Source: Sphingobacterium thalpophilum
Lineage (GTDB): Bacteria > Bacteroidota > Bacteroidia > Sphingobacteriales > Sphingobacteriaceae
Assembly: GCF_901482695.1 (NCBI RefSeq)
Contig: NZ_LR590484.1
Span: 186,001 to 250,000, forward strand
Direction of reading: 5' to 3'
Length of the DNA: 64,000 nt
This document shows positions 25,575 to 35,700 of the stretch, in pieces (position 1 is the first letter of the stretch; every line of letters starts with the position of its first letter). The notes beneath the pieces were generated by a model. It had not been told where the DNA came from. It was given only the letters and a program-made list of their open reading frames with translations, and did no database searches. The position numbers were made by a program, and so were the translations under genes.

Positions 25575-26903
25575 ATGCATAAAACCATTATTTTATTAGT
25601 TTTTTTTGTTTTCCATCAACTTGGCTTTGCAGTCCCTTCTACCCTTTCTTCAGCAGACACGCTCTACCTCAGTCTGCCCGAAGCCTGGAAGAAAGCGGAA
25701 CTGCATAGCAGGTTGATCGAGATTCAACGAAAGACGACTGCCATAGCCCTGGCGGAATATAAAGATGCGAAGCTCGAACTGCTCCTTCCGGAAATATTGA
25801 TCAAGGGAACCGCTGAAAAAGCGTCAAATATTCCAATCTATGAGAATGGGGTATTTGCCAAGCCGACACAACATGAGGTCATCCACACCCTATACCATGT
25901 CGGCGCTGAATTTTATCAGGTACTCTATCACGGAAACAAATACCGATTAAAGATTCAGGCCGACAAAACGATACATCAGCTCAGCGAAGTACAACAAAAT
26001 AAAGTGGTTTCTGATATTCGCTACAAAACAGCCTCTCTTTACCTAGACCTTCAACGCTGTCTCATATTTAAGAATCTCATCGTCAATGACATTGATGACC
26101 AAGAAACACAGCTACGGGAGATCAAAAGTTTTCACCGGAATGGTGTGGTACTGAAAAGTGACGTACTGCGCGTTGAGCTGGATCTTTCTAAGCGGAAGAT
26201 GGCTTTGGTAACCATCGAAAACGACATCTTGATCGCCAGCCAGAAGCTCAATATTATCCTGGGCGAACCAGACGAACGGATTATACGCCCGATGGTGCCA
26301 AACATCGAAAAAGTAGACAGGCATCCGTATTTACATTACCTATCGCTTGCGTTAAAGCATTCGTTTGCCTATCATATCTCGGAGAAGCAGACGCAGCTGA
26401 GTGCCATTAATCTTAAGAAAGTGAAAGCAAATGTCCGGCCCAACATCGGAATATATGGTGAATTTTACTATGCTAATCCCCAGATCTTTTTAGCACCCTA
26501 CAACCCTTATTGGTATTCACTCGGTGTGATAGGTGTCAAGGTAACGTATCCTATATCTGCTCTCTATCATAATATACATAAAGTAAGTGCTGCCAAAATG
26601 GAATTTGAGAAGGAAGAGGAGGCGCACCATAATACTGAAGACATGGTTAGACAGGAGGTTAAAGAAGCCTATCTGCGCTATGAAGAAGCGCTAAAACAGA
26701 TTGAGGTATCGGAAGTTGATGTAAAACATGCTGAAGAGAATGCCCGCATTATCAAAAACACGTATTTCAATCAAACCTCTTTAATCACGGATTTACTGGA
26801 TGCTGATATTCAACTGTTACAGGCACGCTTTGATCTAGCTGCGGCGCTTATAGCCGCGCAAAACAAATATTATTTACTGCAGAATATTATCGGAGTTTTA
26901 TAA
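25575..26903 (+). CDS. TolC family outer-membrane efflux protein
   Basis: 442 residues with a signal peptide (about 1-20). Two long helical repeats separated by beta-strand segments: SLPEAWKKAELHSRLIEIQR ... LQRCLIFKNLIVNDIDDQE and the second half ending VKHAEENARIIKNTYFNQTSLITDLLDADIQLLQARFDLA, the characteristic OEP (TolC) pattern. It forms the outer-membrane exit duct. It is followed by the periplasmic adaptor 18 bp downstream. Confidence 0.92.
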   Translation: MHKTIILLVFFVFHQLGFAVPSTLSSADTLYLSLPEAWKKAELHSRLIEIQRKTTAIALAEYKDAKLELLLPEILIKGTAEKASNIPIYENGVFAKPTQHEVIHTLYHVGAEFYQVLYHGNKYRLKIQADKTIHQLSEVQQNKVVSDIRYKTASLYLDLQRCLIFKNLIVNDIDDQETQLREIKSFHRNGVVLKSDVLRVELDLSKRKMALVTIENDILIASQKLNIILGEPDERIIRPMVPNIEKVDRHPYLHYLSLALKHSFAYHISEKQTQLSAINLKKVKANVRPNIGIYGEFYYANPQIFLAPYNPYWYSLGVIGVKVTYPISALYHNIHKVSAAKMEFEKEEEAHHNTEDMVRQEVKEAYLRYEEALKQIEVSEVDVKHAEENARIIKNTYFNQTSLITDLLDADIQLLQARFDLAAALIAAQNKYYLLQNIIGVL

Positions 26904-26921
26904 GGCTATTAACTATCAAAT

Positions 26922-27986
26922 ATGAAGAAGAAATACACTGTCACCGATCGCTTAATTACACAGATCACCGGCTGGATAGCAGGTTTAGTTGTGCTGGGCC
27001 TGACTGTCTGGGGTGGCTATACTTTATGGGGTTATTATGTATATGAGCAGACCAACGATGCTCAAGTACAGGAATATGTCAATCCTGTCATTTCGCGGGC
27101 GGGCGGATTTGTTGTCGATGTGAAATTTGAAGAAAACCAGCATGTCAAGCGCGGTGATACCTTGTTTTTGATCGACAACAGGGAGTATGTGTTGCAACAA
27201 CGGCAGACTGAAGCCGCGTTAAAGAAGGCTGAAGCCCAGTTGCGGGTATTGGAAAGCAATATACAAACTGCGACAGAGACCGCTAATGCTTATGCTGGTC
27301 AGGTCGGTAGCAATAAAGCTAAACTATGGAAGCAGCAGCTCGATTACGAGCGCTATCAAAAACTATATTCGGAGGAGTCTGCCACAAAACAAAAGATAGA
27401 AGAAGTACAGGCAACGCTGGACGTCAACAACAGCGATTACCAATCGGCCAAAGACAGCCATCGCGCGTCCCTCTTGCGTATCGAAGATATCAAGGCGGAG
27501 CGCAAGGTTGTCGAGGCGGAGATCGCACGCCTAAAATCTTTGCTTGACCGCCATAGGCTGGACGTAAGCTATACCGTGATCCTCGCGCCCTATAATGGCC
27601 GGATGGGCCGGCGCACGATCGAACCCGGACAGATGATCGATGTGGGGCAGCCTCTAGCCTTTATTGTCAATGACGAAACAGACAAATGGATTGTCGCTAA
27701 CTACAAAGAAACACAGATAGCAGATATGCAAATTGGCGATACAGTCAAGATTATCGCTGATGCATTTCCCGATCGGGAGTTCAGGGGAACAATCATCTCC
27801 TTGTCACCTGCTACCGGATCCAGCTTCTCGCTGTTGCCACCTGACAACTCAACTGGCAACTATGTCAAGATCGTGCAGCGAGTACCCGTCCGCATCCGTG
27901 TCGATGGCAAACGCAAAGAAATCGATCTGCTAAAGGTCGGCATGAATGTGAATGTCTACACTCCCAAACAACAACGCCGTGGATAA
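26922..27986 (+). CDS. HlyD/EmrA family periplasmic adaptor
   Basis: 354 residues. One N-terminal membrane anchor (about 14-36), then the split lipoyl domain: YEQTNDAQVQEYVNPVISRAGGFVVDV and DVSYTVILAPYNGRMGR, the coiled-coil hairpin between (LRVLESNIQTATETA ... RKVVEAEIARLKSLL), and the beta-barrel QIADMQIGDTVKIIADAFPD. The TNDAQV motif is characteristic of EmrA-type adaptors that pair with DHA2 major facilitator pumps, as here. The 3' end overlaps the MFS gene by 35 bases. Confidence 0.94.
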   Translation: MKKKYTVTDRLITQITGWIAGLVVLGLTVWGGYTLWGYYVYEQTNDAQVQEYVNPVISRAGGFVVDVKFEENQHVKRGDTLFLIDNREYVLQQRQTEAALKKAEAQLRVLESNIQTATETANAYAGQVGSNKAKLWKQQLDYERYQKLYSEESATKQKIEEVQATLDVNNSDYQSAKDSHRASLLRIEDIKAERKVVEAEIARLKSLLDRHRLDVSYTVILAPYNGRMGRRTIEPGQMIDVGQPLAFIVNDETDKWIVANYKETQIADMQIGDTVKIIADAFPDREFRGTIISLSPATGSSFSLLPPDNSTGNYVKIVQRVPVRIRVDGKRKEIDLLKVGMNVNVYTPKQQRRG

Positions 27987-29568
27987 TATCCTTCCAATAT
28001 TTAAATCGTGGGTCCCCGAATGGATGATCAAGATTGTCCTATTTGCCCTACTTCTACCGAGTATTGTCCTCTTCTTTCTGCCGATTACAAACCTGCAGGC
28101 CGCCGCAGGTTATTACGGCAGCGAACCTGCCGACATGCAGTTTTCGGTTGCTTTATTTTACGCAGGATATGTGGGATTCTATAGTCTGGAACGTCGTTTT
28201 TTCAACTATCTGGCAGCACGGGAATATTTTATCTTATTTACGTTTCTACTATTGCTTACCTGCTGGATCTGTTACCTCACCAAGGAGATTTACATCTTCT
28301 TTCCGATTCGCTTTGTCCAAGGCTTATTATTTGCGAGTACCGTCAATTTGTCTCTGTCACTCATGTTTACCCGTCTGCGCAGCGAACGTGCAAGAGAAAT
28401 AAGCTTTTCTGTTTTTTTCGGTCTATTGATCTGTGCACTACCTTTCAATAACATCGTTACCGCCGATCTGATCGACAGTTTTAATTTTAATATTGTATAT
28501 AAAGGAGCATTGTTTTCCTATCTTCCAAGCCTTATTTTTCTACCCATGACAATGAACCGTATCCGGCTAAATATCCGTTTTCCACTCTATAAATTAGACT
28601 GGCAAAGTTTTTCTTTATATAGCATCGGCTTGGTCCTCATTGGCTATATAATGATTTTCGGACAGGAGTATTATTGGTTTACTGATATCAGGATACGTTG
28701 CTCTATGCTGGCGCTCACCGTTCTAACCGTTCTCTTTATTATCCGACAACGTGCCATGAAACGTCCTTATATTGATCTGCGCATTTTTAGATCCCGAAAT
28801 TTTAAAGCCGGACTGCTGGTTTTGTTTATCATGTATATCTGCAGATTCGTATCAGGCATTACCAATAGCTACTTCAGCTCATTACTAGGTTTTGATCCCA
28901 TGCATATTTCCTATATCAATGTCTTCAATCTAATGGGACTGATATCGGGTACAATTGTCGCTGCCTGCATGATTATTCAAAAGAAAAATATTCGTTACAT
29001 CTGGAGTATAGGATTTATCCTCTTACTCGTTTTTCACATCATCATGTTTTACCATTCCGATGTTCAGGCGGATGAATACAATTACTTTATTCCCCTTTAC
29101 CTGCAAGGACTCGGTGTTGGATTAATTATGGTACCCACCATTATTTATACGATTTCTGCAGTCGCAGTTTCGCGTGGGACGTCCGCAGCGGCCATAAGTC
29201 TGGCAATCCGCTACCTCGGTTTCTGTGCGAGTATTGCTTTGATCAATTTCTTTGACCTGTATGGAAAAAGCAGACATTATAATGCGTTTCAAGATCACCT
29301 TTCACTATTGGATTACCCCCTTATCCGGTACATGCAGACCCAGACAAATGTACTGTTGACGAAGGGTCTGCATTCTGGGCTATCGGGTAAGGCAACTGAA
29401 AAACTTTTGACGGCGACTGTCCATAAACAGGATCAGCTACGTTTCGCCATGGATTACTACGAACTTATCGCCTGGCTAATCGTAGGAATCTTGCTTCTTA
29501 TTTCTTTATCACCTTATCTCAGTAAAACAATCGTCAGACTGCGTTCAAAGCGATTGGCACCTGCATAG
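27952..29568 (+). CDS. MFS drug efflux transporter (DHA2/EmrB-like)
   Basis: 538 residues with about 14 transmembrane segments, as expected for the DHA2 family. The chosen ATG overlaps the adaptor gene by 35 bases. The region between TM2 and TM3 (SLERRFFNYLAAREYF) and the RFVQGLLFAS segment fit the family but the classical motif A is poorly conserved. With the TolC and EmrA-like proteins it would form a three-part pump spanning both membranes. The substrate is unknown. Confidence 0.9.
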   Translation: MSTLPNNNAVDNILPIFKSWVPEWMIKIVLFALLLPSIVLFFLPITNLQAAAGYYGSEPADMQFSVALFYAGYVGFYSLERRFFNYLAAREYFILFTFLLLLTCWICYLTKEIYIFFPIRFVQGLLFASTVNLSLSLMFTRLRSERAREISFSVFFGLLICALPFNNIVTADLIDSFNFNIVYKGALFSYLPSLIFLPMTMNRIRLNIRFPLYKLDWQSFSLYSIGLVLIGYIMIFGQEYYWFTDIRIRCSMLALTVLTVLFIIRQRAMKRPYIDLRIFRSRNFKAGLLVLFIMYICRFVSGITNSYFSSLLGFDPMHISYINVFNLMGLISGTIVAACMIIQKKNIRYIWSIGFILLLVFHIIMFYHSDVQADEYNYFIPLYLQGLGVGLIMVPTIIYTISAVAVSRGTSAAAISLAIRYLGFCASIALINFFDLYGKSRHYNAFQDHLSLLDYPLIRYMQTQTNVLLTKGLHSGLSGKATEKLLTATVHKQDQLRFAMDYYELIAWLIVGILLLISLSPYLSKTIVRLRSKRLAPA

Positions 29569-29598
29569 TTATTCATAAATATATTCCATCAAACAATC

Positions 29599-30006
29599 AT
29601 GCGTTGTAAAATCGTACTTATCATCAGTCTGCTATTTTCCTTTTCGGCCTGTAAGAAAGAGGATAAAGTGTTCACGTTTAAAACCATCCAGTTGAACCAT
29701 TACCGCCCCAAGGAAATACCGAAGCAACTGTTATCTCTAAAGGTCCTTGAAGATGACCATATGACCGTCATTGCTGAAACGGAAAAATATCCGAGTGAAT
29801 ATACCTTGCCCGCGCAATTTGCTGTCCAGCCGCAATTATCCTTACCCTTGTATGCTCAAAAATACAGTATACAGCTTTGGGGAGATGTAACTGGTTTTCT
29901 TGGTGAATGTGAGGTTGACATGCATCATTACAAGATCGTTTTTCCAATCGACATGGAGGTGGACAGTGAATCACTCGGTGTTTCCATTAAAGGAAGCTGG
30001 CAGTAA
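29599..30006 (+). CDS. Small lipoprotein at the end of the efflux operon
   Basis: 135 residues; lipobox LLFSFSAC with cysteine 18, then KKEDK. The rest is beta-rich (YSIQLWGDVTGFLGECEVDMHHYKIVFPIDMEVD). No family recognised. It starts 30 bp after the MFS gene and precedes a hairpin, so it is probably the last gene of the operon. Confidence 0.7.
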   Translation: MRCKIVLIISLLFSFSACKKEDKVFTFKTIQLNHYRPKEIPKQLLSLKVLEDDHMTVIAETEKYPSEYTLPAQFAVQPQLSLPLYAQKYSIQLWGDVTGFLGECEVDMHHYKIVFPIDMEVDSESLGVSIKGSWQ

Positions 30007-30057
30007 GTCTAACTACCTCGAGATAAACGGGAACGACAAGTATTTATAGATAATATA

Positions 30058-30081
30058 GCCGTCTCCTATTCAAGAGACGGC
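30058..30081. terminator. Shared hairpin between convergent genes
   Basis: Perfect 8-base stem GCCGTCTC / GAGACGGC with an 8-base loop, between the efflux operon and the minus-strand phosphatase gene. T runs are weak on both sides. Confidence 0.5.
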
Positions 30082-30104
30082 CATTTATCAAATCATAGTA
30101 TCAT

Positions 30105-30983
30105 TTATTTAAGCGTAAGCTCTATAAATGTTGGGTAATGGTCAGAGATATAATGGGTATATTCATTCTTGATGATACCGCTTTTAGTGACACGCGATGC
30201 AGCTACAGAATTGGCCCATATAAAGTCGATACGCTTGGGGTGGCCGGTATTATTTTGCTTGATATTTCCGTTACCATCTTTAAAAGTCGGAACGGAGCTT
30301 TCAAACTCCTTATGTAATAATCGATATGTATCTTGAAATCCCGCTTCACGTAATTTGCCCAATACCGAATAATCGATTGCTCCATTGCTCAAGTTACGGA
30401 TATGATTGTGTTTTCGTTCACTTTGTTGCATAGCGTCCAGGACTTCCTTGCCATATTGATCTTTGTCTGATACGTCCAGGGAGTTAAAGTCACCCATGAT
30501 CAGTATAGGTTCATGGCTAGGAATTTCGTTGGCTTGTGCCAACACATCGGCTACTTCCTTCAGCCGTTTCTGGTAACTAAACGGGGAAAAATGAATGACA
30601 AAAAAATGTACGCCTTTTATCTTCGTATAAATGTAACTATGCCACATATTCTCGGTGACTTTCCTAAAATTGACTAAAGGGTATTTGGAAGTAATAGCAA
30701 CTGGAAATCCCTCCTCTTTGGATTGTAGAACGTAATCATGGCCGATCCGCTGCCCCAATTGTTCCAAGGTCTTTTGGGTATACCCATTCATTTCTTCGAG
30801 TGCTATCACATCAGGCTTCCAATCCCTCGTAAAGTTTACGAACCGGTCGATATTGACAGAGTCTTTCTTTAATCCGTAGAGCACATTATACGAGACAATC
30901 TTTAATGTTCCCTGTGCGTATGCTACCCCCCAACTCACCACCACCATGACGGCGACAGCAAGCGTATTTTTATAATTCTTCAT
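30105..30983 (-). CDS. Secreted endonuclease/exonuclease/phosphatase family protein
   Basis: 292 residues. Signal peptide 1-24 (…WGVAYAQ). The EEP fold motifs are all present: KIVSYNVLYG with Asn33, ALEEMNG with the metal-binding Glu, FVIHFSPFS, IMGDFNSLD (Asp/Asn pair), RIDFIWAN and a final ISDHYPT with the catalytic Asp-His. Such enzymes cut phosphodiester or phosphomonoester bonds in nucleic acids, phospholipids or inositol phosphates. It starts 12 bp after susD, so it is the enzyme of this uptake operon and suggests a phosphate-containing substrate. Confidence 0.9.
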   Translation of the reverse strand: MKNYKNTLAVAVMVVVSWGVAYAQGTLKIVSYNVLYGLKKDSVNIDRFVNFTRDWKPDVIALEEMNGYTQKTLEQLGQRIGHDYVLQSKEEGFPVAITSKYPLVNFRKVTENMWHSYIYTKIKGVHFFVIHFSPFSYQKRLKEVADVLAQANEIPSHEPILIMGDFNSLDVSDKDQYGKEVLDAMQQSERKHNHIRNLSNGAIDYSVLGKLREAGFQDTYRLLHKEFESSVPTFKDGNGNIKQNNTGHPKRIDFIWANSVAASRVTKSGIIKNEYTHYISDHYPTFIELTLK

Positions 30984-30995
30984 ATTCTAATTTTT

Positions 30996-32747
30996 TTAAG
31001 TACCTGATTTGTCCCAACCTTTATTCTGTTCGAGCTTTGTATTTAACTGAAGTTCTTGTGTCGGAATCGGATAGTAGTAATCTTTTTCCTCCGTCCATTT
31101 TTTGAGGATGTCAGGCAAATTCACAATACGTCCCCCATTTTTTCCATTTTCTAATACCAGTTCGCCTAGCTTCTGATACTGGAGCCCAGGTTTTTTAGCG
31201 GGTGCGTTGCCTTCATAAATAACAAGATCCAACTTGCCATCCTGGTCCAGGTCATACTCACCTGCCCCGGGGAAATACATACCATAGAAGGGTTTGGCTA
31301 CCTTTGCTCCTTCTTTCCAGCGCAGCAGGTCGTTATAGCGCAGACCTTCTTTGACCAGTTCAACTCGGCGCTCCCTGCGAATTTCCAATATGATTCCTGT
31401 GTGGCCGCTTTTGCTAACACTGGGATAAGCAGCTAAAAGATAGGGATCCACCTTAGAATTTGCTTCCGTCAATATGAGGTTGGGCATATTGACACGATCG
31501 CGAAGCAACTTAATAGATCTATCGATATCACCTTGGGTAATCGTGCCTAATTCAGCCTTTGCTTCGGCATAGTTAAGTAATACCTCAGCATAACGGATTA
31601 TGGGCATATCATTGGTGCTCTGCCCTGCATCAAAGGCCGGCGAGAGTATATACTTTATATATTGATATCCTGTTACTGAGGTTGCAAAATCCGGAACTGA
31701 CGTGGTACTCGCCCCAATACGCTTGTACCCAGGTGTACGAATTGTCTGAGATAGCCGCGGGTCGCGATTCTGGGTCTCTTCGTAAAACGATAGCTTATCA
31801 TAGTTAGGCTTGTCCGTAAATCGGCTTCCATCTTTCATTAAATAACTATTCACAAGTTCTTTAACCATCCCGGGCCGACCAAAAGAGGCGGACAGAATAT
31901 AGAAATTTGCAGAATGTACAAATGGAACAGAGGCGCTGTACTGTCGTGCTAAAATCATTTCCGCTGGATTGGCCTCCTCGGCAATGAACAGTTCCTGATA
32001 AGCTTTATTAGGATCACTTTTGTAAATGCTGTAGGTATTGGACATCATCAATTCGTCTGCAGCTGCTACACTTTGCTGAAGGATCTCCTCCCAATCGCCC
32101 AACCCGTGGTATTTGCGGAATGTGCCCTCGAATAAACACATTCGGGATTTGAAAGCCAAGGCGGTCCACTTGCTGATCAATTGGGTACTTTTGGTGGTAC
32201 TACAATTGGCAATAGCGAAATCCAGGTCTTCAAGTATTTTGGCAAAAACAAGTTTGCGGGAATCTCTTGGTTTAAACATGGCCGGATCATCCAGCTGATT
32301 TACTTTATCGTACCATGGGACGTCGCCAAATCGCACGATCTTGTCATAGTAGAAATAGGCGCGGAAAAATCGTGCAACGCCGTCGTACTGTAGGCGCGCA
32401 GCCTCATCAGCACATTTGTGCGAATTCTCAAGATAGAAATTTATCCGGCGAAGGGATGTCCATTTCCACCCTCCGTCACTAGCAGGTGTGGTACGGGTAC
32501 CTTGAAATTCTGAAGCCAAAGTATTACGGGCTTCGTCATCGCCCTGACCCGGGGCATTGTAATGTATAGCGAGCGCATCAGGCAGGTCCTCATAAAAGGC
32601 ATTGGTGAAGGTCTGCAACTCGGATGCTGTCCTAAAATAGTTTTCAGGCGCCAGTTCGGCTATGGGATAGCGTTCAAGATAATCGTTATTACAAGAACTA
32701 ACCGCAAGCCCAAGGATGAGCGTAAAGATATTGAGGTTTCTTTTCAT
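30996..32747 (-). CDS. SusD/RagB family nutrient-binding outer-membrane lipoprotein
   Basis: 583 residues. Lipoprotein signal LGLAVSSCNNDYLERYP (cysteine 19). SusD-type features: AELAPENYFRTASEL near the N-terminus, TPR-like helices in the middle, PIIRYAEVLLNYAEAKAELG, EIRRERRVELVKEGLRYNDLLRWKEG and a C-terminal YYYPIPTQELQLN...QNKGW. SusD is the lid that binds substrate at the cell surface over the SusC channel. It lies 34 bp after susC. Confidence 0.96.
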   Translation of the reverse strand: MKRNLNIFTLILGLAVSSCNNDYLERYPIAELAPENYFRTASELQTFTNAFYEDLPDALAIHYNAPGQGDDEARNTLASEFQGTRTTPASDGGWKWTSLRRINFYLENSHKCADEAARLQYDGVARFFRAYFYYDKIVRFGDVPWYDKVNQLDDPAMFKPRDSRKLVFAKILEDLDFAIANCSTTKSTQLISKWTALAFKSRMCLFEGTFRKYHGLGDWEEILQQSVAAADELMMSNTYSIYKSDPNKAYQELFIAEEANPAEMILARQYSASVPFVHSANFYILSASFGRPGMVKELVNSYLMKDGSRFTDKPNYDKLSFYEETQNRDPRLSQTIRTPGYKRIGASTTSVPDFATSVTGYQYIKYILSPAFDAGQSTNDMPIIRYAEVLLNYAEAKAELGTITQGDIDRSIKLLRDRVNMPNLILTEANSKVDPYLLAAYPSVSKSGHTGIILEIRRERRVELVKEGLRYNDLLRWKEGAKVAKPFYGMYFPGAGEYDLDQDGKLDLVIYEGNAPAKKPGLQYQKLGELVLENGKNGGRIVNLPDILKKWTEEKDYYYPIPTQELQLNTKLEQNKGWDKSGT

Positions 32748-32781
32748 TACTTTTCAATTTTTAATAACAGACATGCATAAA

Positions 32782-35700
32782 TTAAAAGGACAACTGAGCA
32801 CCAAAAGAATAAACACGGCCCATAGGGTAACTCCTACCAGTATTGTCAGTCATTACCTGCTCGGGGTCGATGTAGTCGGTTTCCAATTTGGTCCAAGTAT
32901 GCAAATTTTCTCCGCTAAAGAATAGACGTAGCTTATTGATCTTCGCCTTTTGGGTGAGCGCAACAGGGAAGGTATAGCCTACAGTCAGATTGCGGAGCTT
33001 TAGGTAGGCTACGTCTTGCATATACATATCATTTGCGACAGAAAGCTCTGAATTTTGTGCTGTGTAGCCGCGTAAAAAAGGAAAATAAGCATCTGGATTA
33101 TCGGGCGACCATATTTTATCCTGAAAATTAGCAGGAATAAAGGAATCGTATGGTCTGGCATAGACGGACCAAAAGGCTTGTGCTTCCAGATTAGGATACC
33201 AATTTTGCTTACCGATTCCCTGAAAAAAAGCGGACAGATCGATCCCATTCCAGTTGGCCCCCAGATTTAGCCCGTAAGAGTAACGCGGCTGACTGTTTCC
33301 GATGATCGTACGATCTCCGGGATTGAACAACGTATTGTCTCCGGCATCGATGATGCCATCGCCATTGAGATCCAATATCTTGATATCTCCTGCTTGAAGC
33401 ATTCGTAAGTCTGCGGTGGGAGCCTGTACACGACGCCGATTGATCTGATCTTGATTGACATACTTAGCATATTCCTGAGCCTCTTCGGTTGTCTTAAAAA
33501 ATCCATCGTAATGGTATCCCCATATCTCACCGAGTTTTTGTCCTTTATAATAATTACTCAACAAGCCGGCGTCGTTGGCAAACTTGGTGATTTCAGCTTG
33601 ATAATCGGACAGCATAGCTCGCACGGAATAATTAAAGGGTCTTCCGCCGACATCAAAATGGTCTTTCCATAAAAGTGAAAGTTCAAAACCTTTGGTCTTC
33701 AGGTCGGCTGCATTTTCTTTGGGCTCGGATGCTCCAAACACAGCCGGCTGGGTTTTACCTTTACTGAGCATGCCTTTGGTCTGCCTGACATAGAAATCAG
33801 ATTGAAAATCCAGTTTATTATTGAATAAACTAAAGTCGAGACCTATGTTGCTGGTCGTAATTTCTTCCCAGGTCAATGTCGGTGCTACTGGAGCGGGACT
33901 ATTGGCAACATTTAATTTTTGACCGTTGACCAGATAAGAGATCTGACCTGTACTCATTGACGAAATATAAGCATAGGTGGCGACTTCCTGATTACCTAAT
34001 GATCCGTATGAATATCTGATCTTCAGGTTATTGATCTTGTTCTTTAACGGAGCAAAAAACTTCTCTTCGCTAATTCTCCAGCCTGTAGAAAAGGATGGAA
34101 AAAAACCAAATCGGCTATGCTTTGGAAACCGTGAGGTACCATCGTACCGTCCGCTGACCTCCAGCAAGTATTTGCCTTTATAATCATAATTGGCACGATA
34201 GAAACCACCACGTACTGCCCACTCATCACCACCTGCTTCAAACTGCTTCTCGCCAATTACCAGATCAAGATCATTTAAGCTTTCGGATAGCAGATCTTGA
34301 CCGATTCCACCAATCCGCTTATGAGAGCGGTCTTCCTGATTAAAGCCGCCCATCACCGAAACATGATGATCTCCAAAATCTCTTTGGTAAGTGGCAAAAA
34401 TATTGATAAAATGCCAAGCGTATTTTTCCATATTTTCACGAAGCTTATCCTGGTTCAACGCACCAAGAGAAGACAATTCGAGCTGTCCTGGATACTTGGA
34501 ATAGTACTGTTTAGTCTGCCTGTAGGAATAGTCTGAGCGAAATTCCCGATAGGAATAATTACCTGTTACCGACAGACCTTTCCCCAGCTTCAACACCGCC
34601 TCTGTCATATTGGTAAATTCCGTACCACGAGTATACCCTCGCATCGTACCGCTTTCGAGTGCGTTGTGCAGGCCATATCCGATCGGGTAGCTGTTGATAC
34701 CTGAATAACCTGTAAGTGTACCGTCTGGGTTGCGGGGAACGTACATCGCATGATAATGATAGGTTGGGCTATTGCTCACATTGTTGGTAACTGCACTGAA
34801 ATTATTTTCCAGCCCTGCCCAGTCATAGCTCGATTTGAAAAAATGGGTACTATTACTGACCGTAAGCCAACTACGTATATCGGATGCGATATTTGCCCTT
34901 AAATTGTAGCGCCCAAATTTGTCCGGATTAATGTTGAATATTCCCTGTTCACTTGCTTTAGAGCCCGATACGGCGTAGCGCGTATTGCCTGAAGCTCCAG
35001 AAAAAGAAAGATTATGCTCATTTTTTGGTCTTGTCTTTTTGTACAAGTAATTGAACCAATCAAAATTGGCATAATACCGGTATATGTCATTGCCGCTAGC
35101 GTCTTTCTTGATCACCACCCAAGGTCTTTCTGGGTTTTCGGTTTTGTCGTTAACACGTGCCAGTAATTCTTCATAATCTTCGTCGGTATATCGTGTGGTC
35201 CGGTAACCCAATGCATTATACATGGCATCATCGTTGATCTTAGCATTCCAATAACCGCTGGTTATGAAATCCGTATTCGTTGCATGTGTGGTGAAGCCAA
35301 TATTGTTATTGTATTCAATGGAGGTCTTCCCATTTTTGCCCCCTTTTTTGGTTGTGACCAAAACAACACCAAAGGCTCCTCGCGCTCCATAGACAGCCGC
35401 TGCTGAAGCATCTTTGAGGACTGTAACAGATTCTACATCATTCGGATTGATACGGTCTAAAGTACCAAGAATACCATCGATCAAAATCAAGGGGCCGCCA
35501 CCGTTGATGGAGGTATTTCCACGTACATTGATCGAACCACTGGTGCCGGGCTTTCCGGAACCAAAAACAATATTGAGATTGGGAATATTGCCCTGTAGCG
35601 CTTGGGTGAGTTGTGTGACAGGTCGATCTTCAAATTCCTTGCCCGATATCTGGCTAACTGCCCCAGTCAGGTTAACCTTTTTTTGCTCGCCGTAACCGAC